The notes below the pieces were generated by a model. The model saw only the letters and a program-made list of their open reading frames with translations. It searched no databases and was not told the origin of the DNA. Shown here piece by piece: positions 1-5,135 of a stretch of DNA of 5,183 nt. This DNA comes from JBEKVE01 sp049514335 (GTDB lineage Bacteria > Actinomycetota > Acidimicrobiia > Acidimicrobiales > UBA8190): the NCBI GenBank assembly GCA_049514335.1, contig JBEKVE010000209.1:1-5183 (forward strand), written 5' to 3'. The position numbers and the translations under genes were made by a program. Positions within the stretch are counted from its first letter, which is position 1. Every line of letters begins with the position of its first letter.

Positions 1-1
1 C

Positions 2-223
2 CGCGCCGGGCTCACCGATGTGGTGCTGCCCGCCCGCAACGGGCCGGACCTCGAGGACGTCCCCGAGAGCGTCCGACAGGTCATGACCTTCCACCTGGCC
101 GACACCGTGGCCGACGTGCTCGCTGCCGCCCTCGGCGACAGCGGGTCGGTGGCCGGCGGCGACGCCGAGGGGTCCGTGGCGCACCCGGGAGGACCGGTGG
201 CGGCACGGCCGGAGGCGGCCTGA
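2..223 (+). CDS. lon: ATP-dependent Lon protease (endopeptidase La), C-terminal fragment
   Basis: This is the 3' end of a gene whose start lies left of the window; the frame is open from base 2 and ends at TGA 221-223. The visible ~73 residues match the end of the Lon proteolytic domain: a VVLPARN strand, then DLEDVPESVR and VMTFHLADTVADVLAAAL. This corresponds to the well-known Lon C-terminus 'vliPxxNxxDLxxiPxxVrxxltfhxvxxvdeVLxxAL'. Lon is a cytosolic homo-hexameric AAA+ serine protease with a Ser-Lys dyad that degrades misfolded and regulatory proteins. The AAA+ module and the catalytic dyad lie outside the window and cannot be checked. After the conserved end there is a ~29-residue Gly/Ala/Pro-rich tail that looks disordered and lineage-specific. 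A GTG at 20 is an internal valine, not a start. Family identification is confident; the rest of the gene is not visible. Confidence 0.9.
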   Translation, partial: RAGLTDVVLPARNGPDLEDVPESVRQVMTFHLADTVADVLAAALGDSGSVAGGDAEGSVAHPGGPVAARPEAA

Positions 224-253
224 GCCCGACGCGCGGCCGGCGCGTGCCGTGAC

Positions 254-306
254 GGCGGCGGACGACACAGCGGTGCGGCGACGGCCGCTGTGTCGGTTCC
301 GTCGCC
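254..306. terminator. Long hairpin between convergent genes, probable bidirectional terminator
   Basis: A perfect 11-bp inverted repeat (263-273 with 285-295, CGACACAGCGG/CCGCTGTGTCG) encloses an 11-nt loop. It is extended by nine outer pairs (254-262 with 298-306, one G-U), giving 20 pairs interrupted only by a 2-nt bulge at 296-297. It lies 30 nt after the Lon stop and 30 nt beyond the last stop (336-338) of the leftward block, so it can terminate both. Neither flank has a U-run. U-poor hairpins are common at actinobacterial 3' ends, but function is inferred. A smaller perfect 6-bp hairpin (229-234 with 240-245) sits just before it. Confidence 0.65.
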
Positions 307-335
307 CAACTGTCACGTCACGTTCAGCTGATCCG

Positions 336-518
336 TCACCGTCCGTTCATGCTGTTCGGGCCGTGGATGGCCGCATCGTCGAAGGCTGCGAGCGAAAACG
401 CCACGTCGCAGTGTGTGCAGATGCTTGAAACGCCGTCGTCGTGGCGCGCCGCGCCCACAATCCACAGAGTGTGGACCTCGTTGCGGATAACGTGCCGCGG
501 CGTCGCCCGCTCGTGGCC
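336..518 (-). CDS. Small CxxC-containing ORF directly after the dehydrogenase, start unresolved
   Basis: Immediately after the dehydrogenase TGA (519-521) the same frame stays open for 60 codons to TGA 336-338. By hand count the GC content at codon positions 1/2/3 is about 67/50/83%, the pattern of a real gene in GC-rich DNA, and it favours this strand over the antisense frame. The peptide includes VIRNEVHTLWIVGAA, then SSICTHCDVAFS with a CxxC pair (possible metal or redox site), then LAAFDDAAIHGPNSMNGR. No ATG is available near the 5' end. Candidates are GTG at 456-458 (40 aa, no good ribosome site) or CTG at 465-467, with GAGGT seven bases upstream. The coding bias reaches back to the dehydrogenase stop, so this may instead be a decayed gene or a stop-codon-separated C-terminal extension. 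I do not recognise the family. The coordinates give the whole open stretch, not a proven start. Confidence 0.4.
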   Translation of the reverse strand, partial: GHERATPRHVIRNEVHTLWIVGAARHDDGVSSICTHCDVAFSLAAFDDAAIHGPNSMNGR

Positions 519-1754
519 TCAGCGGAAGTCGAAGGCCACCTTGATGGCGCCGCTCTTCTCCTGATCGGCGAGGACCGAGAATGCCTGGCGCCACTCCTCG
601 AGGCGGAAGGTGTGGGTGAGCATCCCGGTCAGGTCGACCCGACCCTGCTCGGCGAGCGACAGGAAGTGGGCGATGCCGTGCTTGCGCACCCCCTCGACCT
701 CCTCCACCCCGAACGCGTTCGACCCCACCCAGCTGATCTCCTTGAAGTACAGCGGCGAGTACTCCCAGCGCGATGGAGCGTGCACGCCGCTCTTCACGAG
801 CGTCCCGCGCGCCTTCAGGAGCCGGACGCCGACCTCGAAGGTCTCCGGCTTGCCGATGGTGTCGTACACGACGTCGAAGCCGCCCGGATGGGCCATGGGC
901 AGGCCCTCGCGTACGGGACGCAGGACCCCGCCTGACCACGCGGCGGCCTCTTCGATGAGCTGCTGACGCGGTTCGGGAGCGACCACCGTCGCCCCGAGGC
1001 GGCGCGCCAGTGCGGCCTGCGCCTCGAAGCGTGCCACCACCATGACCTCGACGTCGGGGTACAGGGTACGGAGGATGGCGGTGGCCGTGGTGCCCAACGC
1101 GCCGGCGCCGTACACGAGGGCCCGGCCCCCGGGCGGCGGTGGATGACGCGTGACCGAGTGCAGCGACACGGCGAACGGATCGGCGAACACGGCGACTTCG
1201 TCGGGCACGGCGTCGGGAACGGGGATCAACATGGAGTGATGCGCCGGGAAGTAGTCGGCGAACCCGCCCGGCGCGTCCTTGCACGTCCCGGTGTGGATGC
1301 CCGCCGCCAGCCCCCCGTCGGTGAAGTGCCAGCACAGGCTGTAGTCGCCCGCCGCACAGGCGGGACAGGGCGGGTCGATGCCGCGGGGCCCGCACGACAG
1401 CCACGGGTTGAGCACGACCCGCTGGCCCGGTTCGAGGCCCACGGCGCCGGGCCCGAGCTCCGCCACTTCCGCCACGACCTCGTGGCCCAGGACGGTGGGA
1501 AAGGTGAAGAGATTGGACAGGGGGCTGTCGCTGTTGCCCTCACCGAAGTCCATGAACACCTGTTTGGCCTCGGACCCGCAGATGCCCGTGAAACGGGTGC
1601 GGGCCATCACCCATCCCGGGCGCGTGGGCGTCGGCTCGTCCATGTCGACGAGCTTCATGGGCGTGCGGGCCAGGCCCGCCAGGAGCGGGTTGTCGGGGTC
1701 GGGCGCCACCCACGGGTCGGGTCGCACCCCGTACACGAGTCCCTTCACGGTCAC
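519..1754 (-). CDS. Zinc-dependent alcohol dehydrogenase, MDR family
   Basis: A 411-residue medium-chain dehydrogenase/reductase, predicted cytosolic, that interconverts an alcohol and an aldehyde or ketone with NAD(P). The N-terminal GroES-like domain carries the catalytic-zinc site: Cys59 in GICGSE and His91-Glu92 in GHEVVAEV. A structural-zinc lobe has Cys121, Cys130, Cys133 and Cys141; the last three keep the usual C-x2-C-x7-C spacing, while the first gap is widened to eight residues. DPF (192-194) sits where many MDRs have E-P as a further zinc-site acid. The Rossmann domain starts at ~210 with YGAGALG (Gly216, Gly218, Gly221). The residue after the second strand is Arg242 rather than Asp, which could favour NADP. 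The GTG start at 1752-1754 is chosen because it overlaps the upstream stop as GTGA and has GGAGGG just before it; GTG 1746-1748 is an alternative. The open frame continues to 2243, but that part is antisense-like read-through of the deacetylase gene. Substrate unknown. Confidence 0.9.
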   Translation of the reverse strand: MTVKGLVYGVRPDPWVAPDPDNPLLAGLARTPMKLVDMDEPTPTRPGWVMARTRFTGICGSEAKQVFMDFGEGNSDSPLSNLFTFPTVLGHEVVAEVAELGPGAVGLEPGQRVVLNPWLSCGPRGIDPPCPACAAGDYSLCWHFTDGGLAAGIHTGTCKDAPGGFADYFPAHHSMLIPVPDAVPDEVAVFADPFAVSLHSVTRHPPPPGGRALVYGAGALGTTATAILRTLYPDVEVMVVARFEAQAALARRLGATVVAPEPRQQLIEEAAAWSGGVLRPVREGLPMAHPGGFDVVYDTIGKPETFEVGVRLLKARGTLVKSGVHAPSRWEYSPLYFKEISWVGSNAFGVEEVEGVRKHGIAHFLSLAEQGRVDLTGMLTHTFRLEEWRQAFSVLADQEKSGAIKVAFDFR

Positions 1755-2575
1755 ACTCCCTCCATCAGCCGCTCCCATCCCTTGGGGGGAGGGGCGAGCC
1801 GCCAGAACTGCTCGGGCACGTTGGCGTCGAGACGTTGGTCGAGCACGTGGTCGCGTTGCAGCGGCCCGACCTGGCTCTTGTAACAGGCGATAGCGGCGCG
1901 CTTCACCGCCATGTCCGGAGCGACGGGCACCACGGCAGGCGTGGGCCACAGCCCGCTCTTGAACAGCTTGGCCACCCGCCACGCCATGATCCCGGGAATG
2001 TGCTTGTAGCCGTGGTCCTCGTAGCAGAACCACGCCACCGGCGCCCCGGATCCCTCCATCGCCTGGCGCGCCAGCAATCCCGCGGCGTGGGTCAGGGTGT
2101 GATCGGGGTTGGCCAGGCCCATGGGGAGGAACACCGCCGTGGGTGAGGCGTCGGCGAGGGCGGCGCCGAGCGCCGGAGCCACCTCGGCCGGACGGGGGCG
2201 GTCGGCGGGCGCGAGGTACTGGTGGTCGGCGAACTCGAGCCACACCGGGGTGGCACCCAGCATGGCCATGGCGGCGCGGTCCTCCTCGCGTCGCAGCGCC
2301 ACCACGTCGTCACCGGCCCGGAAGCCGCCGCACGCGTCCCAGTCCGTGGGCTCGGACGGATAGGCGGGAGGCCGCCCGCCGAGCACCGTGATGACCGTCG
2401 CAGGCGGATGGGAGGCGATGAGGTGCGTGGCGCCGAGCACGGCGTCGTCGAAGTGCGGCGACACCACGACCACGCGGGACAGGGTGTCTCTGTCGACCAG
2501 CCCCCACGTCGCCGGGTCGAAATCGCTCGCCTGTGCCCCCACGGCGTGGACCGTAGCGCGCTGCGCCCCGTCCAC
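1751..2575 (-). CDS. PIG-L/LmbE family deacetylase
   Basis: A 274-residue protein of the PIG-L (LmbE-like) fold. These are zinc hydrolases that typically remove N-acyl groups from GlcNAc-type sugars (MshB, PIG-L) or related amides in natural-product pathways. The first zinc motif is SPHFDDAVLG (residues 39-48; His41, Asp43, Asp44). The usual PHPDDE glutamate is Ala here, a variant also seen in other family members. The second metal motif is NPDHTLTH (156-163; Asp158, His159), where the common HPDH has Asn first. LEFADHQY (113-120) and ACYKSQV (230-236) fit the family's conserved loop and C-terminal Ser-Gln segment. There is no signal peptide or membrane segment. The GTG start at 2573-2575 leaves 20 nt after the synthetase stop but has no clear ribosome site; GTG at 2549-2551 is an alternative. 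The gene ends by overlapping the dehydrogenase start. Family is sure; substrate is not. Confidence 0.88.
   Translation of the reverse strand: MDGAQRATVHAVGAQASDFDPATWGLVDRDTLSRVVVVSPHFDDAVLGATHLIASHPPATVITVLGGRPPAYPSEPTDWDACGGFRAGDDVVALRREEDRAAMAMLGATPVWLEFADHQYLAPADRPRPAEVAPALGAALADASPTAVFLPMGLANPDHTLTHAAGLLARQAMEGSGAPVAWFCYEDHGYKHIPGIMAWRVAKLFKSGLWPTPAVVPVAPDMAVKRAAIACYKSQVGPLQRDHVLDQRLDANVPEQFWRLAPPPKGWERLMEGV
1758..1763 (-). promoter_or_regulatory. Ribosome binding site of the dehydrogenase gene
   Basis: GGAGGG on the minus strand lies three bases before the GTG at 1752-1754 and nine bases before the GTG at 1746-1748. It is inside the last codons of the deacetylase gene, so translation of the two genes is probably coupled. 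The spacing is short for the first GTG and slightly long for the second, so the site supports the region of the start but does not decide between them. Confidence 0.55.
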
Positions 2576-2595
2576 GCCCGCTGCGGAGACCGGGA

Positions 2596-4275
2596 TCAGT
2601 TGCGGTACGGGTCGGAGCGCACCAGCTTCCCCACCTCGTTGTGCGGCAACCGGTCCAGGAACACGACCTCGCGCGGCGCCTTGTAGCGAGCCAGGTGATC
2701 CCGGACGAACGCCTTGACGTCATCGCCCGACAGCTCGTGCCCGGGACGGCACACAACCAGTGCCCGCAGGCGCTGACCGAACTCGGCGTCCTGCACCGCC
2801 ACCACGGCCACGTCGGCGACGGCGGGGTGGCCGGCGATGAGCTCCTCCACCTCCTGGGGGTAGACGTTCTCTCCCCCTGACACGATCATGTCGTCCTGGC
2901 GACCCTCGACGAAAAGCCGCCCGGCGGCGTCTGTGCGGCCCACGTCACCGCTGTCCATGTAGCCGCCCAGGCGGGGCAGGCGGCGTCCGTCGCTGTCGTG
3001 CTCGAGCAACAGCCGGTTGCGCACCAGGATCCGACCCGCATGGCCCTGCGCCACGTCGTGGCCGGCGTCGTCGACGATGCGCACCTCGGTCCGCCATGGT
3101 GGTCGACCCGCTGTGCCCGGTGCCGCCCGGAGGTCCTCGGGAGTGGCGATGGCCGCGTACCCGGTCTCGGTCGACCCGTAGACGTTGTACAGGACGTCGC
3201 CGAAGGCGTCCATGAAGCGTGTCGCCAGCGGCCCGGGGAGGTGCGCGCCGCTCGATGCCACCACGGCGAGCGAGGACGTGTCGAAGCGGCGCCGCGTCTC
3301 GGGGGGCAGCTCGGCGAGACGCTTGAGCATCACCGGGACCACCGCCAGGACACGCACGCGGTGGCGCTCCACGGACTCGAGCACCTGCACCGGATCGAAG
3401 CGGCGGTGCAGCACCAGGGTGGAGGAGAGCACCAGCCCGAGACCGAGCTGGCCGAACCCCCAGGCGTGGAACAGCGGCGAGGCGACCAGGGTGACGTCGC
3501 GGACGTGCAGGGGGATGCGGGTCAGCAACGCCACCAGCGGGTCGAGCGTGGGGGGCACCGAGCGGGGGGCTCCCTTGGGTGCACCTGTCGATCCCGACGT
3601 GAGCAGCACGAAGCGCCCCGACATGGGCGGTGGCAGGTGGGTGTGGTGGGCGGCGGGGAGCAGACCGTCGAGGGCGAGCCCGCTTTCGGGGCGCACCCGG
3701 GTCGTCCGCCACACATGCAGGTCGCCGGCCACGGCCGCGGCGGCGAGCGCGTGAGGCGCGAACTCCTCGTCGTGCACCAGTGCCGTGAGCCCCTGTCGCG
3801 CCACCACGACCCCGGTCTGCTCGGCGGCGAAGGACGTGTTGAGGAACACGACGTCCGCGCCCAGGCTCGTCACCGCGAACGTGGCCTCGACGAAGGCCAC
3901 GTGGTTGCGGCACAGCACGCCCACCCGGTCGCGTCGCGTCACACCCGCCGCGGCCAGGGCGTCGGCCAGGGCGCGCACCTGCCGGTGCAGGGCACCGAAG
4001 GACGTCTCCCCGTCGTCGTCGATGACCGCGGCGGCGCTCGGGAAGCGGGCGGCATTGACCGCACAGGCCGCCGCCGGGGTGATGCCGTCGCGTGCGAGGG
4101 CCAGCGCCGAGCGCACCACGACGGCGGGGCTGAGCGTCCGGGCGAGCCCCGATCCCACCACGGCCGAGGTGGCGGTGACCGCCCCCGCCGTGCCGGAGAC
4201 GGCGTGGGCGACCCCGGAGGCCACGCCGGACACCACGCCGGAGGTGGCACGCCGTAGCCCGTCGGAGCCGATCAT
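2596..4275 (-). CDS. AMP-forming acyl-CoA synthetase, FadD2-like (ANL superfamily)
   Basis: A 559-residue adenylate-forming enzyme that activates a carboxylic acid with ATP and transfers it to CoA. All core motifs are visible: P-loop LLTSGSTGAPKG (224-235), YGSTET (366-371), the ribose-binding SGD (442-444), the hinge region GRQDDMIVSGGENVYP (458-473) and the catalytic Lys550 in EVGKL near the C-terminus. The order SPPTL-like segment, SPLFHAWG and STLVLHRRFDP closely recalls mycobacterial FadD2 from memory, so a fatty or other hydrophobic acid is the likely substrate. Residues 1-62 form an extension rich in Ala, Gly and Val, with Gly13, Gly17 and Gly21 spaced every four residues. This could associate with membrane or a partner. 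The ATG at 4273-4275 has no Shine-Dalgarno sequence, which fits a leaderless start. The stop is 20 nt before the deacetylase start, so the two are co-transcribed. The true acid cannot be read from the sequence. Confidence 0.92.
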   Translation of the reverse strand: MIGSDGLRRATSGVVSGVASGVAHAVSGTAGAVTATSAVVGSGLARTLSPAVVVRSALALARDGITPAAACAVNAARFPSAAAVIDDDGETSFGALHRQVRALADALAAAGVTRRDRVGVLCRNHVAFVEATFAVTSLGADVVFLNTSFAAEQTGVVVARQGLTALVHDEEFAPHALAAAAVAGDLHVWRTTRVRPESGLALDGLLPAAHHTHLPPPMSGRFVLLTSGSTGAPKGAPRSVPPTLDPLVALLTRIPLHVRDVTLVASPLFHAWGFGQLGLGLVLSSTLVLHRRFDPVQVLESVERHRVRVLAVVPVMLKRLAELPPETRRRFDTSSLAVVASSGAHLPGPLATRFMDAFGDVLYNVYGSTETGYAAIATPEDLRAAPGTAGRPPWRTEVRIVDDAGHDVAQGHAGRILVRNRLLLEHDSDGRRLPRLGGYMDSGDVGRTDAAGRLFVEGRQDDMIVSGGENVYPQEVEELIAGHPAVADVAVVAVQDAEFGQRLRALVVCRPGHELSGDDVKAFVRDHLARYKAPREVVFLDRLPHNEVGKLVRSDPYRN

Positions 4276-4389
4276 GTGCCGAGCATCGCATCCCCGGAGC
4301 CGGCCGGTGGCAATTGCGCCCCGCGCCCGCCTGCGCCGTTGTCCTTACCGTGGCCGGGGCGAGGCCCGGGCCGCCGGGACCGAGCAGGT
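4276..4389 (-). other. Intergenic gap between small ORFs and the synthetase gene
   Basis: These 114 nt separate the 3' end of the small-ORF pair from the synthetase ATG. They hold the candidate promoter described above and a perfect 10-bp palindrome GGCCCGGGCC (4363-4372), which is too short and U-poor to call a terminator. Whether transcription of the small ORFs runs into the enzyme operon cannot be decided from the sequence. Confidence 0.4.
4285..4313 (-). promoter_or_regulatory. Possible leaderless promoter of the synthetase operon
   Basis: On the minus strand TTGCCA (4308-4313) is followed after 17 bases by TGCGAT (4285-4290). The start of transcription would then fall within a few bases of the ATG at 4275, which agrees with the lack of a ribosome binding site there. 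The -35 match is good, the -10 match is weak (three of six), and no regulator site is evident. Confidence 0.3.
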
Positions 4390-4533
4390 TCAGGGGGCGA
4401 GCGCTTCACGGGTCGAGGCGGTCGCGGGGGTCGGGAGCTGCTCGGGCGCCAGGGAGCGCAGCGCACTGCGCCACAGGTCGAAGAGGTCCCACACCAAGAA
4501 GTAGCCACGGTGGTGGGTGCGCATCGCCCTCAC
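4390..4533 (-). CDS. Small aromatic-rich hypothetical protein (44-47 aa)
   Basis: Not recognised. From ATG 4522-4524 the ORF encodes 44 residues and ends at TGA 4390-4392. From the GTG at 4531-4533, which overlaps the preceding small ORF's stop as GTGA, it encodes 47. Third-position G/C is about 91% by hand count against about 57% at the second position, a strong coding signature. The sequence starts MRTHHRGYFLVWDLFDLWRS, an aromatic and potentially amphipathic segment with FLVWDLFDLW at its core, followed by LRSLAPEQL and a Pro/Thr/Ala tail. It is too polar for a clear transmembrane helix but could bind a membrane surface or a partner. The 4-nt overlap suggests translational coupling to the upstream ORF, like the deacetylase-dehydrogenase pair further down. 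The choice between GTG and ATG is open; the coordinates use the overlapping GTG. Confidence 0.55.
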   Translation of the reverse strand: MRAMRTHHRGYFLVWDLFDLWRSALRSLAPEQLPTPATASTREALAP

Positions 4534-4730
4534 GCCCACAGCTCCGAGTGGACGTCGCCCCGCTCGGAGGAGAGCCCGACCTCCAAGAAGGCGTGCCCGC
4601 CGCCCCGGCCCGTCGAAGTGTCACCGGGGTCGCCGGCGAGGCCGCCCAGCACGTCGTCGATCATCTTGATGATCTCGTCGCATCGCTGTCCCAGGGTCAC
4701 GGTCAGCTCCCGGTTCGTCGCCTCCTGCAC
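4530..4730 (-). CDS. Small hypothetical protein (66 aa)
   Basis: Not recognised. Taking GTG 4728-4730 as start gives 66 residues ending at TGA 4530-4532. Third-position G/C is about 94% against about 47% at the second position, typical of a true gene in this DNA. The N-terminal half looks helical and acidic (ELTVTLGQRCDEIIKMIDDV), then comes a flexible Gly-rich stretch (GDPGDTSTGRGGG) and an acidic end (FLEVGLSSERGDVHSELWA). There is one cysteine and no membrane segment. The frame stays open upstream to 4883, but that part has poor composition, so the GTG is preferred although it lacks a clear ribosome site and may be leaderless. It is the first gene of the leftward block and is divergent from the DUF2277 gene. 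Confidence 0.55.
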   Translation of the reverse strand: MQEATNRELTVTLGQRCDEIIKMIDDVLGGLAGDPGDTSTGRGGGHAFLEVGLSSERGDVHSELWA

Positions 4731-4869
4731 GTTGCACCGGCGAGGGTGTGTGCTCCCAGGGCCGGAGGTGCCTGGTCGGGGGGCCGAAAGTCCTTGTCTG
4801 GCCGCGAACCTGGGTCGGCCCCCGAGCCCCGTTGTGACGTGTTCTCCCAGCGTGTGGCAGCGTTGGGGG
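4731..4869. promoter_or_regulatory. Divergent intergenic region with inverted repeats
   Basis: This 139-nt space must hold the promoters of the leftward small-ORF pair and the rightward DUF2277 gene. It contains a perfect 9-bp inverted repeat, GGGGGCCGA (4779-4787) with TCGGCCCCC (4815-4823), separated by 27 bases. Overlapping its left arm is GGGCCGAAAGTCCT (4781-4794), which resembles the DosR/DevR box core GGGAC-N4-GTCCC. No convincing -10 element is visible for either direction; TTGTGA at 4832-4837 is a possible rightward -35. Confidence 0.4.
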
Positions 4870-5085
4870 ATGTGCAGAAGCATCGTGACCCTGCGTGCCC
4901 CCGAACCGGCCTCTGACGACGAGGTGCGGGCCGCGGCCCGCCAATTCGTCAGGAAGGTGAGCGGCTACCGCGCCCCGTCGCGGGCCAACGAGGCCGTGTT
5001 CGAGCAGGCGGTGGAGGAGATCTCGCTGTCCACCCGGGCCCTGCTCGACGGGCTCGTGCCCACCGCCCGGCGCCAGGACGCCTGA
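4870..5085 (+). CDS. DUF2277 family protein
   Basis: A 71-residue small protein that covers the whole of the DUF2277 family, whose function is unknown. The hallmark N-terminus MCRSIVTLR is followed by PEPASDDEVRAAARQFVRKV, SGYRAPSRANEAVFEQAVEEI and a short helical end STRALLDGL. The segment with Arg-Lys-Val-Ser-Gly and Pro-Ser-Arg-Ala-Asn is the most conserved in homologues as I remember them. It looks like a compact helical cytosolic protein with one cysteine at position 2. The ATG at 4870-4872 is set by the family's conserved MCRSI start; it has only a G-run directly before it and no spaced ribosome site. It stands alone, divergent from the small-ORF block and convergent with the gene at the right edge, with a hairpin after it. 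Family assignment is confident; no role can be inferred from the neighbours. Confidence 0.88.
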   Translation: MCRSIVTLRAPEPASDDEVRAAARQFVRKVSGYRAPSRANEAVFEQAVEEISLSTRALLDGLVPTARRQDA

Positions 5086-5114
5086 GGCGCCCACCGCCGG
5101 GATCGGAGTGGACC

Positions 5115-5135
5115 GGTCCGGGAGGACCCCGGATC
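5115..5135. terminator. Candidate hairpin terminator between convergent genes
   Basis: An 8-pair stem (5115-5122 with 5128-5135, one G-U) encloses a 5-nt loop. It lies 29 nt after the DUF2277 stop and directly beyond the stop of the leftward gene at the edge. A perfect 10-bp palindrome GGACCGGTCC (5110-5119) overlaps the left arm, so alternative folds exist. There is no U-tract. Position supports termination; strength is uncertain. Confidence 0.4.

Noticed and set aside
519..521. Selenocysteine reading of the dehydrogenase TGA
   Set aside because: The protein already ends with a normal MDR C-terminus, and no SECIS-type hairpin was seen just after the TGA.
349..564. 71-codon plus-strand ORF opposite the post-dehydrogenase ORF
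   Set aside because: It shares third positions with the minus frame, but its position 1/2 GC order is reversed (about 50/67%), it has no ribosome site, and it runs antisense into the dehydrogenase.
313..1404. 363-codon Arg-rich open frame on the minus strand
   Set aside because: It overlaps the dehydrogenase in another frame; its Arg/Gly/Pro-rich composition is the usual frame-shifted shadow in GC-rich genes.
1755..2243. N-terminal extension of the dehydrogenase frame up to 2243
   Set aside because: It lies over the deacetylase gene, is Arg/Gly-rich, and normal MDR proteins begin near the GTG at 1752.
2998..4257. 419-codon plus-strand ORF opposite the synthetase
   Set aside because: His/Gly/Arg-rich antisense shadow of a gene with all ANL motifs; no start context.
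4363..4372. GGCCCGGGCC palindrome as terminator or operator
   Set aside because: A 10-bp G/C palindrome is expected by chance in DNA this GC-rich and has no loop or U-tract.
4276..4869. Long plus-strand frame leading into the DUF2277 gene
   Set aside because: Pro/Ser/Arg-rich sequence antisense to the small ORFs; the DUF2277 family starts at MCRSI.
4731..4883. Upstream extension of the 66-aa ORF to an ATG at 4881-4883
   Set aside because: It would cross the divergent promoter region and overlap the DUF2277 start, and its composition is not protein-like.
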